Part shown: positions 43,754-52,653 of the stretch, piece after piece
Numbering within the stretch: the first letter of the stretch is position 1
Layout of the letters: the number at the start of each line of letters is the position of its first letter
From: Hymenobacter siberiensis
Lineage (GTDB): Bacteria > Bacteroidota > Bacteroidia > Cytophagales > Hymenobacteraceae
Direction: 5' to 3'
NCBI RefSeq assembly: GCF_018967865.2
Contig: NZ_JAHLZY020000001.1
Coordinates: 3,596,001-3,660,000 of the forward strand
Length of the DNA: 64,000 bases
Program-made: the position numbers and the translations under genes
The notes under the pieces: model-generated
The model's input: only the letters and a program-made list of their open reading frames with translations
The model's database searches: none
Told to the model about the DNA's origin: nothing

Positions 43754-43829
43754 GGCACAAAATTACAGCGGCGCGGGCACGTCGCGTGCTTGCGGCGGCA
43801 AGCTGCACGCACGCAGGGATTAAAAAGCA

Positions 43830-43879
43830 GATATGCGGCACCGACCAAGGCTATCCAAGCCTGGCCAATGCCGCATATC
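43830..43879 (-). terminator. Terminator after the Lrp-family regulator gene
   Basis: GATATGCGGCA (43830-43840) and TGCCGCATATC (43869-43879) form the stem; read on the minus strand it is followed by TGCTTTTTAA. It stands 40 bases past the lrp stop. Confidence 0.65.
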
Positions 43880-43918
43880 CTGGCTGCTGCTGCTGCTGCT
43901 CAATCTCAGCCGGTGCAG

Positions 43919-44383
43919 CTACGTCAGTTGCGTGGGTCGGTTCACTACTTCTTCCAGCGAAATAAGGGTTTCGGTGCGCTCAATACCGTCAATCGGCTGA
44001 ATGCGGTCGTGGAGCACATCGCGCAGATGCTGGGTATCGCGGCACACCAAACGGGCAAAAACCCCGTAGGCGCCGGTGGTGAAGTGAATGCTCACAACCT
44101 CCGGTATTTCACGGAGCTGCTGCACCACGCTGGTATACACCGAGCTTTTCAGCAGATAAATACCCAGAAAGGCGCTCACGCCGTAGCCTAGCTTTTGGTA
44201 ATCAATGCGCAGGGTAGCGCCCTGTACAATTCCCAGCTCTTCCAGCCGGGCCATTCGCACGTGGACCGTGCCGCCCGAAACATTGACTTTGCGGGCAATT
44301 TCGGTGTACGGCATTTTGGCATCCTGAATCAGTAAGTTCAGGATGTTCCGGTCGGTGTCATCAAGTTCGTAATTTCTGGCCAT
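43919..44383 (-). CDS. Lrp/AsnC-family transcriptional regulator
   Basis: 154 aa. N-terminal helix-turn-helix (residues 5-55): LDDTDRNILNLLIQDAKMPY, TEIARKVNVSGGTVHVRMAR, and the wing EELGIVQGATLRIDYQKLGY. C-terminal RAM/effector domain (about 70-145): GIYLLKSSVYTSVVQQLREI and EVVSIHFTTGAYGVFARLVC. These proteins bind amino acids and control amino-acid metabolism. The gene stands alone, with its own terminator. Confidence 0.92.
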   Translation of the reverse strand: MARNYELDDTDRNILNLLIQDAKMPYTEIARKVNVSGGTVHVRMARLEELGIVQGATLRIDYQKLGYGVSAFLGIYLLKSSVYTSVVQQLREIPEVVSIHFTTGAYGVFARLVCRDTQHLRDVLHDRIQPIDGIERTETLISLEEVVNRPTQLT

Positions 44384-44509
44384 TTTTTGCGGAAAGGAGT
44401 TGGAGAGAGTGTTGAATTAAACGCTTAAAATTAAATTTATTGCAAAGCTCGAGTTAGATGAAAGAATTATTTGCATCATCTAACCATACATCTTACATTT
44501 GTCATAATC

Positions 44510-44599
44510 CTAGGCAGAAGGCCACGGTGCTAAGTAAGAACGTACTAGTGCTTGAAACAAGGCCGATACCTCGACCATGCCATTCGCTAAGTTCTTCAT
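44510..44599 (-). CDS. Possible small ORF upstream of the Lrp-family gene
   Basis: An ATG at 44599 opens a 29-codon frame (MKNLANGMVEVSALFQALVR then SYLAPWPSA). It is directly preceded by the perfect palindrome AAAAGGAAGTTTCCTTTT. It lies 126 bases upstream of the Lrp gene on the same strand, in a 407-base gap with no other gene. It could be a leader or chance; only the hydrophobic-helix-like composition and position argue for it. Confidence 0.25.
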   Translation of the reverse strand: MKNLANGMVEVSALFQALVRSYLAPWPSA

Positions 44600-44663
44600 A
44601 AAAGGAAACTTCCTTTTGTTACGGCCGTGGTTGGATACGGAGGAGAAGAGGGGAAAACGGGGC

Positions 44664-44727
44664 TGCGCATCTGGGTGGGTGCGCACCTCACATTTGTAAG
44701 AGGCGGCCTCTGGGTGGGGGCCGCCTC
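44664..44727. other. Two successive hairpins with the same 10-base loop
   Basis: TGCGCA-TCTGGGTGGG-TGCGCA (44664-44685) and GAGGCGGCC-TCTGGGTGGG-GGCCGCCTC (44700-44727) share the loop TCTGGGTGGG. The second is stable enough to act as a terminator after dsbD (minus strand, 62 bases past its stop). The repeated loop is not expected of a simple terminator. Confidence 0.6.
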
Positions 44728-44789
44728 TTCGTGCTTTAACTCGTCCGGGGATTGTGTGTGCTACCGCCACGGAATTGCTCAACTGATTT

Positions 44790-47009
44790 TTAGCGGGCCG
44801 CTACCGGGACCCGCTGCGTACGGTACTGCTTCGAGCCGGCTTGCAGGAAAGCGCTGAATTGCGCTACGTCGGGCTCATAGGCAATAGGCGTTACCAGGGG
44901 CTGGCTGGTTGCATCGTCGGCATCGAGAATCACATAGTACGGCTGGGCATTGATGCCGTAGCGCGTTATCTGGAGGTCGGCGTTTTGCTTGCCGAGGGTG
45001 GTTTTAATTTGGTTATCGTGGGTGGAGGTGTACCACTCCTTCTGGGGCAGCTCGGTTTTATCGTCCACGTACAGCGCCACCACCACGTAATCGTTGCGGA
45101 GTTGGGTGAGTACCTGCGGGTCGCTCCACACCGTAGCTTCCATCTTGCGGCAGTTCACACAGGCATGACCGGTGAAATCGATAAAAATGGGTTTGTGCTG
45201 CAACCGGGCCACGCGCTTGGCCTGCTCCAAGTCGAAATAGCCGTCGAGGTTGTGAGGCAGTTCCAGGAACTCGCCGAAGCGGGGCGTTTCGCGGGCGGCG
45301 GCCCCGGCAGTGCTGGTTGCCATGGCGGGCGCGGCCCCACCCTCGGCCGTGGCCAGGGAGAAGTCGTGCTTGCTCTGGGGCGGCAGGTAGCCGGCCAGCA
45401 GCGGCAGCGGCGCCCCAAACAGGCCCGGCACCAAGTACACGGTGAAGGCGAAGGCCAGCACGGCCATCAGCAGGCGGCCCACGCTGAGGTGGTCGAGGGG
45501 CGAGTCATGCGAGAGGCGGAACTTGCCTAGTAGGTAGAAACCCAGCAGCGCCGAAAGCACAATCCAGAGCACGATGTACACGTCGCGGTTGAGCAGGTGC
45601 CAGTGGTAGGCCAGGTCGGCGGTGCTCAGGAATTTCAGGGCCAGCATCAGCTCAATGAAGCCCAGCACCACCTTCACCGTGTTTAGCCAGCCACCCGAGC
45701 GGGGCAGGCTTTTCAGCCACGAAGGGAAGATGGCAAACAGCGTGAACGGCAGCGCAAACGCCAGCGAGAAGCCCAGCATGCCCACAATAGGCGTGATGCG
45801 CTCGCCGCGCGCGGCCATACTCAGAATGCTGCCCACAATGGGCGCGGTGCACGAAAATGACACCACCACCAGCGTAAGAGCCATGAAGAAGATGCCGGCC
45901 CAGCCGCCTTTATCAGCCTGCGCATCCACCGAATTCACAATCTGGTGGGGCAGCGTAATTTCAAACAAGCCCAGAAACGACAGGCCAAACACTACAAAAA
46001 CGATGAAGAAAATCAGGTTTGGAATCCAGTGCGTGGCAATGAGATTAGGGCCGTCTTCGCCCAGCAGCACCGATACGAGCACGCCCATCAGCACATAAAT
46101 ACCAATGATGCTGGCCCCGTACACCAGCGCCTTGAAAATACCGCGCTGGCGGCTGTCGTTGCCGCTGGTGAAAAGCGAAACCGTCATTGGTACCATCGGG
46201 AACACGCAGGGCGTAACCAACGCGGCCAGGCCAAAGGTGAAGGCCAGCAGCGCGAAGGCCCACAGGCCGCCGGCTTTGTTCACGGGGTCGGCGGCGAGGG
46301 CTACGCTGGCCACGGCGGGCGCGGGCGCGGCCGTGGCTTCGGGGGTGGCGCTGGTGGCTGGGGCGGGCACAACTGCCGCAGTGGCTGCCTGGGCAGCCGT
46401 ATCACCGGCAGGGTCGGCCGCCTGCACAGCGGCGGGGGCGGCAGCAGTTGGGGCAGCCGCTACCGCCGCTGTGGTGGGCATGGCAGCGGGCGGCATGGCC
46501 CCGGTGGCTTTAGCCGGAGCAGCCGCGCCGATGGCAGTAAGCGGGCCGAATTTCAGGGTTTCGCTGCCGGGCACGCATTTGCCGTCCACGGTGGTGCAAC
46601 TTTGGTAGTCGGCATCGGCCACGATGCTGAGCGCGCCGGGCTGCAGTATTTTGATACGCTGGCGCATCTGGCCGGTTTTTTCCCAGAAGGCGACTTCGCC
46701 CTTGAAAATCTCGTCCTGCTCGTGGTGCGACTTGATGGCCTGGAGCTTGCCCACCAGCGCATAGGCCGGGCTGGGCTTGAATTTGAGCGTGAACACCACG
46801 GGGCCGACTTCATCGCTGAAATCGGAGGCGTAGAGGTGCCACTTGTCGTCGATGCGGGCGTTGATAATTAATTCGACCTCCTCGCCTACTTTGGCGGTGG
46901 GCTTGCTCAGGGCGGTGCTTAGGTGGGTAGGCGTGAGAATCTGAGCGGCGGCGGGGCCCATCAGGGCCAGCCAAAACAGCGCTGCAGTTAATATCCGAAA
47001 ATTCTTCAT
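44790..47009 (-). CDS. dsbD: Thiol:disulfide interchange protein DsbD
   Basis: Carries electrons from cytoplasmic thioredoxin to the periplasm. 739 aa: signal peptide (ILTAALFWLALMGPAAAQ), N-terminal DsbD-like domain (about 25-170, with the CTTVDGKCV pair), an Ala/Pro-rich linker, and a membrane domain of eight helices. The two membrane-embedded cysteines are in LVTPCVFPMVPMTVS and VSFSCTAPIVGS. A C-terminal thioredoxin domain has CVNC in GHACVNCRKMEATVW. All three redox modules are complete. Single gene; its role may extend to the periplasmic thiol proteins in this window, but they are not adjacent. Confidence 0.95.
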   Translation of the reverse strand: MKNFRILTAALFWLALMGPAAAQILTPTHLSTALSKPTAKVGEEVELIINARIDDKWHLYASDFSDEVGPVVFTLKFKPSPAYALVGKLQAIKSHHEQDEIFKGEVAFWEKTGQMRQRIKILQPGALSIVADADYQSCTTVDGKCVPGSETLKFGPLTAIGAAAPAKATGAMPPAAMPTTAAVAAAPTAAAPAAVQAADPAGDTAAQAATAAVVPAPATSATPEATAAPAPAVASVALAADPVNKAGGLWAFALLAFTFGLAALVTPCVFPMVPMTVSLFTSGNDSRQRGIFKALVYGASIIGIYVLMGVLVSVLLGEDGPNLIATHWIPNLIFFIVFVVFGLSFLGLFEITLPHQIVNSVDAQADKGGWAGIFFMALTLVVVSFSCTAPIVGSILSMAARGERITPIVGMLGFSLAFALPFTLFAIFPSWLKSLPRSGGWLNTVKVVLGFIELMLALKFLSTADLAYHWHLLNRDVYIVLWIVLSALLGFYLLGKFRLSHDSPLDHLSVGRLLMAVLAFAFTVYLVPGLFGAPLPLLAGYLPPQSKHDFSLATAEGGAAPAMATSTAGAAARETPRFGEFLELPHNLDGYFDLEQAKRVARLQHKPIFIDFTGHACVNCRKMEATVWSDPQVLTQLRNDYVVVALYVDDKTELPQKEWYTSTHDNQIKTTLGKQNADLQITRYGINAQPYYVILDADDATSQPLVTPIAYEPDVAQFSAFLQAGSKQYRTQRVPVAAR

Positions 47010-47222
47010 TGTATTTGAATGACGCGTTGTGGTTGGCCACGCCTGGCTTCTTTCTAACCGGCAAAGAGCCGCTCTCGTTGCAATTACCCCGGTTGGAGGC
47101 CACGGGTAGTCGCTTCACCCGGCCATAGCTTACACCTACTTCAGAGCACAAAATTAAGCCTCGTTGAATGACAAACCGATGAGTTAAAAGTTCAGCAAGC
47201 CAACCACCTGCGCCAAACTGCG

Positions 47223-47230
47223 TACTTTTG
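47223..47230 (+). promoter_or_regulatory. Possible -7 box (TACTTTTG)
   Basis: TACTTTTG matches TAnnTTTG and lies 44 bases before the start of the CNNM/CBS gene. No clear -33 TTG is present. Confidence 0.3.
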
Positions 47231-47274
47231 GCCTACAAAGGCTTCCAGACCGACCGCGTCGCGGGGCCGCCGAC

Positions 47275-48609
47275 ATGGGTTTAAAAATACTTTTCACCGT
47301 TTTACTGGTCTTGGTAAACGGATTTTTTGTGGCCGCCGAGTTTGCGCTGGTCAAGGTTCGACTTTCGCAGATTGACCTGCGAGCACAGGAGGGCAACCGC
47401 TTGGCGCAGCTCACCAAGACCATGCTCCACAACCTAGATGCCTACCTCTCGGCCACCCAGCTGGGCATCACGCTGGCATCGCTGGGGCTGGGCTGGATTG
47501 GCGAAAGTGTGGTGGCGGAGGTGCTGCTGGCCATTATTCACAAGCTCGGGCTGGTAATCGCACCCGAAACCGTGCACACCATTGCCCTGTTCGCGTCGTT
47601 TGCTACCATCACGGTGCTGCACATCGTTATTGGCGAGCAGGCTCCCAAGGTGCTGGCCATTCAGAAGCCCGAGGCCACCACGCTGGTTATTGCCGCACCG
47701 CTGCGCTTCTTCTACATCATTACCTTCCCGGCCATCTGGCTGCTGAACGTGCTTTCTAACGGCCTGCTGGGCATGTTTGGGGTGAAATCGACGCACGGGG
47801 CCGAGATTCATACGGCCGAAGAGCTACGCCTGCTCATCGACCAGGGCAAAGAGAGCGGCGAAATCCAAGACTCTGAGCATGAGCTGATTGAAAATGTTTT
47901 TCAGTTCAACGACCGCATGGTGAAGCAGATTATGGTGCCCCGCACCAAGCTTTCGGCCTTGGAGGTGAATGCGCCCGAAGAAACCATTCTAGACCTGGTA
48001 TTCAGCGAAGGCTTTTCGCGCATGCCGGTGTTCGAGGGCAATATCGACAACATCGTGGGGGTGCTCAACGTGAAGGACCTGCTGCCCATCATCCGGCGCG
48101 GCGAGGCCGTGGATTTGGCCCGCATCATGCGCCCGCCCTACTTTGTGCCCGAAACCAAGAAAATCAACCGCCTGCTGCGCCAGTTTCAGCGCAAGCACAT
48201 TGTGATGGCCATTGTGAGCGACGAGTTCGGCGGCGTGTCCGGCATTGTCACCATCGAAGACATTATGGAGGAGCTGGTGGGCGAAATCCAGGACGAATAC
48301 GACAACGAGGTGCCCGTGGTGGAAAAAGTGGCCGAAGACGAGTACCGCGTAAACCCCGCCACCCCCATCTCCGACGCCAACGAGTACCTCCCCTTCCCCC
48401 TACCCGAGGGCGAAGACTACGAAACCGTGGGCGGCCTGCTCAACGTCATCTACGGCAGCATCCCGGAAGTGGGCGACGTGGCCGTGCTCGACCCCTACGA
48501 GTTCCGCGTGCTGCAACGCTCGCGCCGCGCCGTGGAGCTGGTGCAACTCCGCGTGACCACCCACGCCGAGCGCGAGGCTCCGCGCGGCGAGCTAAGCGAC
48601 GAGGTGTAA
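47275..48609 (+). CDS. CNNM/CBS-domain transporter-like protein (hemolysin C/CorC family)
   Basis: 444 aa. The N-terminal CNNM (DUF21) domain has four hydrophobic helices in residues 1-185 (ILFTVLLVLVNGFFVAAEFA, TQLGITLASLGLGWIGES). A CBS pair follows at about 200-330 (VPRTKLSALEVNAPEETILD, FSRMPVFEGNIDNIVGVLNV, IVTIEDIMEELVGEIQDEYD), and a C-terminal CorC_HlyC domain (YETVGGLLNVIYGSIPEVGD). Related proteins handle Mg/Co efflux; the hemolysin name is historical. It converges on the gamma carbonic anhydrase gene with a shared terminator. Confidence 0.93.
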   Translation: MGLKILFTVLLVLVNGFFVAAEFALVKVRLSQIDLRAQEGNRLAQLTKTMLHNLDAYLSATQLGITLASLGLGWIGESVVAEVLLAIIHKLGLVIAPETVHTIALFASFATITVLHIVIGEQAPKVLAIQKPEATTLVIAAPLRFFYIITFPAIWLLNVLSNGLLGMFGVKSTHGAEIHTAEELRLLIDQGKESGEIQDSEHELIENVFQFNDRMVKQIMVPRTKLSALEVNAPEETILDLVFSEGFSRMPVFEGNIDNIVGVLNVKDLLPIIRRGEAVDLARIMRPPYFVPETKKINRLLRQFQRKHIVMAIVSDEFGGVSGIVTIEDIMEELVGEIQDEYDNEVPVVEKVAEDEYRVNPATPISDANEYLPFPLPEGEDYETVGGLLNVIYGSIPEVGDVAVLDPYEFRVLQRSRRAVELVQLRVTTHAEREAPRGELSDEV

Positions 48610-48612
48610 AGG

Positions 48613-48660
48613 GAATTAAGAATGGTCCTCCTGACGATACAGGAGGGCCATTCTTAATTC
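48613..48660. terminator. Bidirectional terminator between convergent genes
   Basis: GAATTAAGAATGGTCCTCCTG pairs with CAGGAGGGCCATTCTTAATT around ACGATA, followed by T-rich sequence. It lies between the stop of the CNNM/CBS gene and the stop of the gamma carbonic anhydrase gene. Confidence 0.8.
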
Positions 48661-48667
48661 TTTATTT

Positions 48668-49183
48668 TTAATTCTCCAACCAGCTGGCATAAGTCTGGTA
48701 ATTAGCAGCCGTGCGCTTCAGCCCCTCGCGCTGCTTCTCCGTCACGGGCTTAATCTTTTTGGCGGGCACTCCCGCGTACAGAAAACCGGGCTCGCACACG
48801 AAATTTTCGAGTACCACGGCCCCGGCCGCGACGATGCAGCCGGTGCCCACCACGGCGTGGTCCATCACGATGGCTCCCATGCCGATGAGCACGTCGTCCT
48901 CCACGGTACAGCCGTGCACCATCGCCCGATGCCCGATACTAACGCGGCTGCCGATGTTGAGCGGGGCCTGCTGGTAGGTGCAGTGCAGCACGGCCCCATC
49001 CTGGATATTAGTTTCGTCACCGATGCGGATGCGGTGCACGTCGCCGCGAATCACGGCCGTGAACCAGACGGTGCATTTTGAGCCAAGGACGACATCGCCG
49101 ATGATGGTGGCGTTATCGGCAACGAAGCAGTCGGCGGGAATGGTGGGCGAGATGCCATGAACAGGGAGAATTAGAGCGGGCAT
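48668..49183 (-). CDS. Gamma-class carbonic anhydrase-like hexapeptide protein
   Basis: 171 aa from ATG 49183 (MPALILPVHGISPTIPADCF). Left-handed beta-helix of hexapeptide repeats (NATIIGDVVLGSKCTVWFTA, NIQDGAVLHC, NIGSRVSIGHRAMVHGCTVE, DDVLIGMGAIVMDHAVVGTG). The trimeric family binds a metal through three histidines, visible in VLHC, SIGHRAMVHG. Many close homologues (PaaY/YrdA-like) show little anhydrase activity, so the reaction is uncertain. The upstream palindrome begins 4 bases before its start codon. Confidence 0.92.
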   Translation of the reverse strand: MPALILPVHGISPTIPADCFVADNATIIGDVVLGSKCTVWFTAVIRGDVHRIRIGDETNIQDGAVLHCTYQQAPLNIGSRVSIGHRAMVHGCTVEDDVLIGMGAIVMDHAVVGTGCIVAAGAVVLENFVCEPGFLYAGVPAKKIKPVTEKQREGLKRTAANYQTYASWLEN

Positions 49184-49186
49184 GAG

Positions 49187-49250
49187 TTGTGAGGTAAGCT
49201 TTAGCTTGCCGTATCGGCAATGAGACGGCAAGCTAAAGATTACCTCACAA
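49187..49250. repeat. Inverted repeat GTGAGGTAAGCTTTAGCTTG
   Basis: TTGTGAGGTAAGCTTTAGCTTGCCGT on the left is matched by the inverted right arm (49225-49250). The right arm contains the last three codons and stop of the radical SAM gene (LVR then TAA), and the left arm starts 3 bases before the gamma carbonic anhydrase ATG. Confidence 0.8.
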
Positions 49251-50223
49251 GCAGCCGTTTCCACGTCCCCTTCTCCCAGTTATACTTCAGCGTACTCGGC
49301 AGCGCCTGCCAGAAATATTTACTGGTTTCGACCGCGAAGCTGGGCTGCATATAGCAGTTGATAGTGCAGCCCTCGCAGGCGGGCAGGCGGCCTTCAAGGG
49401 CAGCCAGGCGCTGGGTTTCGGGCGCGTTGTAGAGGTCGAACAGCTTGCCGTCAATGGGGAATTTCTGTTCGCCGAGGTGGTAGCAGGGCAGCACCAGCTC
49501 GTTGCTGGGCGAAATGACCAGCGTGGTGCTGGCGGCCCGGCACACGGGCGCGGCAATGTGGTTGCCGCCATCGCGCCGCAACTCGATGAAGGCTTCGTTC
49601 AGGTACACACCCTTGCGCTTGCCGAAGGCCGAGAGATAGTCCAGCTCCTCGGGAGTGAGCTGCTCACCGGTTTCCACGTCGCCGTATTCGAAGGCGGGAT
49701 TGAGGATGAGCACGAGGCCGTTGGGCTGGGTAATGTCGCGGTACACGGCCTCCAAATCCGCCAGGTTTTTGCGGAATACGGTGAAGAGGATATCCGGCCG
49801 CTCGCCCAGCTCTTTGGCTACGCGAATGCTTTCGAGCACGAAATCGTAGCAGGCCACGCCCCGGCCCAGGTCGTGAGTGTCGCGGTCGGCCGAGTCGAGC
49901 GAGAAATGCAGCATATCGACCTTGCCGCGCAGCTTTTCGGCGTTTTTGGGGTAAAGCAGGCCGTTGGTCGTGACGGTAGTGATGAAGCCCAGCTCCCGCG
50001 CCAGTCCCAGAAACTCGGGCAGCTGCCGGTGCAACAGCGGCTCACCGCCGGTGAAGTCAATCACCGAAACGCCCAGCCGCTTGAGGTCGCGCAGGTTGCG
50101 GTCCACATCCTCCAGAGTGATGTAGGGCGAGGGCTTCTCCCAGATATCGCAAAACGCGCACTTCGCATTGCAGCGGTAAGTGACGTAGTAATTGCAAAGG
50201 ACGGGGTGCTTAACGAGACGCAT
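49240..50223 (-). CDS. Radical SAM protein with C-terminal cysteine-rich region
   Basis: 327 aa. The [4Fe-4S]-SAM cluster motif CNAKCAFC (CxxxCxxC) is at about residues 18-25, followed by VIDFTGGEPLLHRQLPEFLG and TTVTTNGLLYP. The C-terminus holds further cysteines (APVCRAASTTLVISP, LVLPCYHLGEQ, LPACEGCTINCYM), as in SPASM-like auxiliary-cluster regions. The substrate is unknown; no small peptide substrate gene is adjacent, so a RiPP role is not supported. It may be co-transcribed with gamma carbonic anhydrase downstream. Confidence 0.9.
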   Translation of the reverse strand: MRLVKHPVLCNYYVTYRCNAKCAFCDIWEKPSPYITLEDVDRNLRDLKRLGVSVIDFTGGEPLLHRQLPEFLGLARELGFITTVTTNGLLYPKNAEKLRGKVDMLHFSLDSADRDTHDLGRGVACYDFVLESIRVAKELGERPDILFTVFRKNLADLEAVYRDITQPNGLVLILNPAFEYGDVETGEQLTPEELDYLSAFGKRKGVYLNEAFIELRRDGGNHIAAPVCRAASTTLVISPSNELVLPCYHLGEQKFPIDGKLFDLYNAPETQRLAALEGRLPACEGCTINCYMQPSFAVETSKYFWQALPSTLKYNWEKGTWKRLLVR

Positions 50224-50227
50224 ATTT

Positions 50228-50322
50228 TTAGCTGTTAGCCATTAGCTTTTAGCTATCAGCTTTTTATGTTCCGGCCTCCTCCAAGCGCCACAACGAAGCT
50301 AACAGCTAAAAGCTAACAGCTA
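50228..50322. repeat. Inverted repeat TAGCTGTTAGC
   Basis: TTAGCTGTTAGCCATTAGCT on the left faces AGCTAAAAGCTAACAGCTA on the right with further internal AGCTTTTAGCT repeats. It fills the 101-base gap between the nth gene end and the radical SAM start. Confidence 0.75.
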
Positions 50323-50324
50323 GG

Positions 50325-51072
<748 letters not shown>

Positions 51073-51101
<29 letters not shown>

Positions 51102-51254
51102 GGATTGGTCGGATTTCGTGGACGATTTTCATCAAACGCAAAAAAGCCGCCCGGGTAGGCGGCTTTTTTCAATCTCACTACGGTTCGGCTTACGTTTTTG
51201 GTCAGCTACAAAATCCGACCAATCCGTGTCATCCGATAAATCTGCGGTTCTGAC
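51073..51254. repeat. Palindromic element, family A (second copy) containing a terminator
   Basis: The left arm GTCAGAACCGCGGATTTATC and right arm ATCTGCGGTTCTGAC are inverted over about 50 bases, as in the copy at 11405-11551 (GAACCGCGGATT core). In the loop lies AAAAAAGCCGCC/GGCGGCTTTTTT (51140-51169), a ready terminator for the OmpA-domain gene. The left arm runs into the 5' end of nth. Confidence 0.85.
51140..51169 (-). terminator. Terminator in the loop of the family A repeat
   Basis: AAAAAAGCCGCC pairs with GGCGGCTTTTTT around CGGGTA, downstream of the OmpA-domain gene at 51257-51973. Confidence 0.8.
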
Positions 51255-51256
51255 AA

Positions 51257-51973
51257 TTACAGCTGGCCTTTTTTGGCGGCCTTCTGCATCTTGTCGTTGG
51301 CGAAGATGGCTACTTCTACGCGGCGGTTGGCCGATTTGCCGGCGGCGGTAGCGTTGTCGCCCACGGGCTGGGTAGCGCCGTAGCCGGTGGCCGTGATGCG
51401 GCCCGAGTCTACGCCCTGGCCCTGAATCTCGTTCGACACGGCCTGGGCCCGACGCTCCGACAGGGGCTGGTTGATGGCATCTGAGCCCGAGCTATCGGTG
51501 TGGCCTTCCACCACCACGCTGGTATCAGCATACTTCTTGAGGGTGGTGGCCAGCTGGTCGATGTTGCCGGCAGCTTCCGGGGTCAGGTTCGACGAGTTGG
51601 TGCCGAACAGGATGCCCGATGCAAAGGTAATTTTGATGCCTTCGCCCACGCGCTCTACAGTTGCGCCTTCCAGGTCGCGGCGCAGCTCGGCGGCCGCCTT
51701 ATCCATTTTGCGGCCGATGAGGGCACCCGCCGTACCACCTACTACAGCCCCAATGATGGCCCCTTTGGCCGTGCCCGACTTACCGCCAATCAGGCGGCCG
51801 GCCACGCCACCAACTACGGCACCACCCAGGCCACCAATGAGGCCGCCTTTGAGGGTTTTGCTCATGCCCTTCGGCTTGGCAGTCGAAACGGTAGAGGTCT
51901 GGGCTTGCGCAAAATTGTTTACCAGCAGCAGCAGGGCGAACAGAAACGCAATGGATGAACGAAGAAATTTCAT
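51257..51973 (-). CDS. OmpA-domain protein with glycine zipper
   Basis: 238 aa from ATG 51973 (MKFLRSSIAFLFALLLLVNN), signal peptide ending FAQAQ. A glycine-zipper segment follows (GGLIGGLGGAVVGGVAGRLI then KGAIIGAVVGGTAGALIGRK), and the C-terminal OmpA domain binds peptidoglycan: VVVEGHTDSSGSDAINQPLS, RAQAVSNEIQGQGVDSGRIT, GYGATQPVGDNATAAGKSAN, RRVEVAIF. No lipobox, unlike its close paralogue at 52654-53400. Probably periplasmic, associated with the wall. Confidence 0.93.
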   Translation of the reverse strand: MKFLRSSIAFLFALLLLVNNFAQAQTSTVSTAKPKGMSKTLKGGLIGGLGGAVVGGVAGRLIGGKSGTAKGAIIGAVVGGTAGALIGRKMDKAAAELRRDLEGATVERVGEGIKITFASGILFGTNSSNLTPEAAGNIDQLATTLKKYADTSVVVEGHTDSSGSDAINQPLSERRAQAVSNEIQGQGVDSGRITATGYGATQPVGDNATAAGKSANRRVEVAIFANDKMQKAAKKGQL

Positions 51974-52123
51974 GTTAAAAAAAGGTTTGGATAAAAAATA
52001 CCAGCAAAAATCGCGGTGTGCGAACAGGCCGGCAAGTACGCCATTTGCAACCACCTTGCCAAACTCCTCGGGGCCAGCGCGCCTTTTGGCCCTCCCAACT
52101 CATTAGCCGGCTCGTTCAACCAC

Positions 52124-52155
52124 AAAAAAGGCCCTGCCGGGTGGCAGGGCCTTTT
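52124..52155 (-). terminator. Terminator after the 52192-52470 gene
   Basis: AAAAAAGGCCCTGCC pairs with GGCAGGGCCTTTT around GGGT. Confidence 0.85.
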
Positions 52156-52191
52156 ATAAGCGCGATAGCCTATCGGCGTAGCGCGGCCGAA

Positions 52192-52470
52192 TTACTTCTT
52201 TTTGTGGTAAGCGTTGTAGCGGGCCGGGTCTTTTTTCTTGTCTTTGTTGCGGCCAATCAGGCCGCCGCCAATCACGCCGGCTACCCCGCCAATAATGGCC
52301 CCTTTACCGCCGCCAATCACGGCACCCGTCACGGCACCCGCACCGCCGCCAATGGCCGCGCCTTTGGCCTTATTACTCCAACCTTTTTTGGGCGTCTGGG
52401 CCTGCGCACTGGTGCCGGCCAGCACGAACAGCATTAAAAACAAAGCGAATACTACACGCAGGGATTTCAT
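52192..52470 (-). CDS. Small glycine-zipper protein
   Basis: 92 aa. Signal peptide (VVFALFLMLFVLAGTSAQAQ) followed by a glycine zipper (KGAAIGGGAGAVTGAVIGGG, KGAIIGGVAGVIGGGLIGRN) and a Lys-rich tail (KDKKKDPARYNAYHKKK). It lacks the OmpA domain of its two neighbours but its zipper is closely similar in pattern. Glycine zippers pack helices in membranes or at the envelope. It stands between the two OmpA paralogues with its own terminator. Confidence 0.8.
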   Translation of the reverse strand: MKSLRVVFALFLMLFVLAGTSAQAQTPKKGWSNKAKGAAIGGGAGAVTGAVIGGGKGAIIGGVAGVIGGGLIGRNKDKKKDPARYNAYHKKK

Positions 52471-52582
52471 AATTCAGGAGGTTAAAGTTTATGGGAGGGA
52501 TTACGGGATTTCAACGCATACCAGGCGGGCAGGGTTGCTGAAGAAAATGCGTCTGTTTGCGCGCCCAAGGCTTCCGCATTCA

Positions 52583-52619
52583 CAAAAAAAAGGCCGCCCC
52601 GGTGGAGCGACCTTTTTTT
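52583..52619 (-). terminator. Terminator after the 52654-53400 gene
   Basis: AAAAAAAGGCCGCC faces GAGCGACCTTTTTTT, an imperfect stem with long A and T runs, 35 bases past the stop. Confidence 0.75.
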
Positions 52620-52653
52620 GCATACCGGGCAGCAGTGGCCCGACAAATACTGC

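Noticed and set aside
43790..44191. Frame with a poly-alanine run (MPHILAAAAAAQSQ) near the Lrp-family gene, considered as an alanine leader
   Set aside because: It lies on the + strand antisense to the Lrp gene and its terminator, with no + strand gene for 3 kb; the Ala run comes from a CTG/GCT tandem.
49240..50223. Radical SAM gene as a RiPP maturase
   Set aside because: No small precursor peptide gene, transporter or peptidase is adjacent; the neighbours are carbonic anhydrase and nth.
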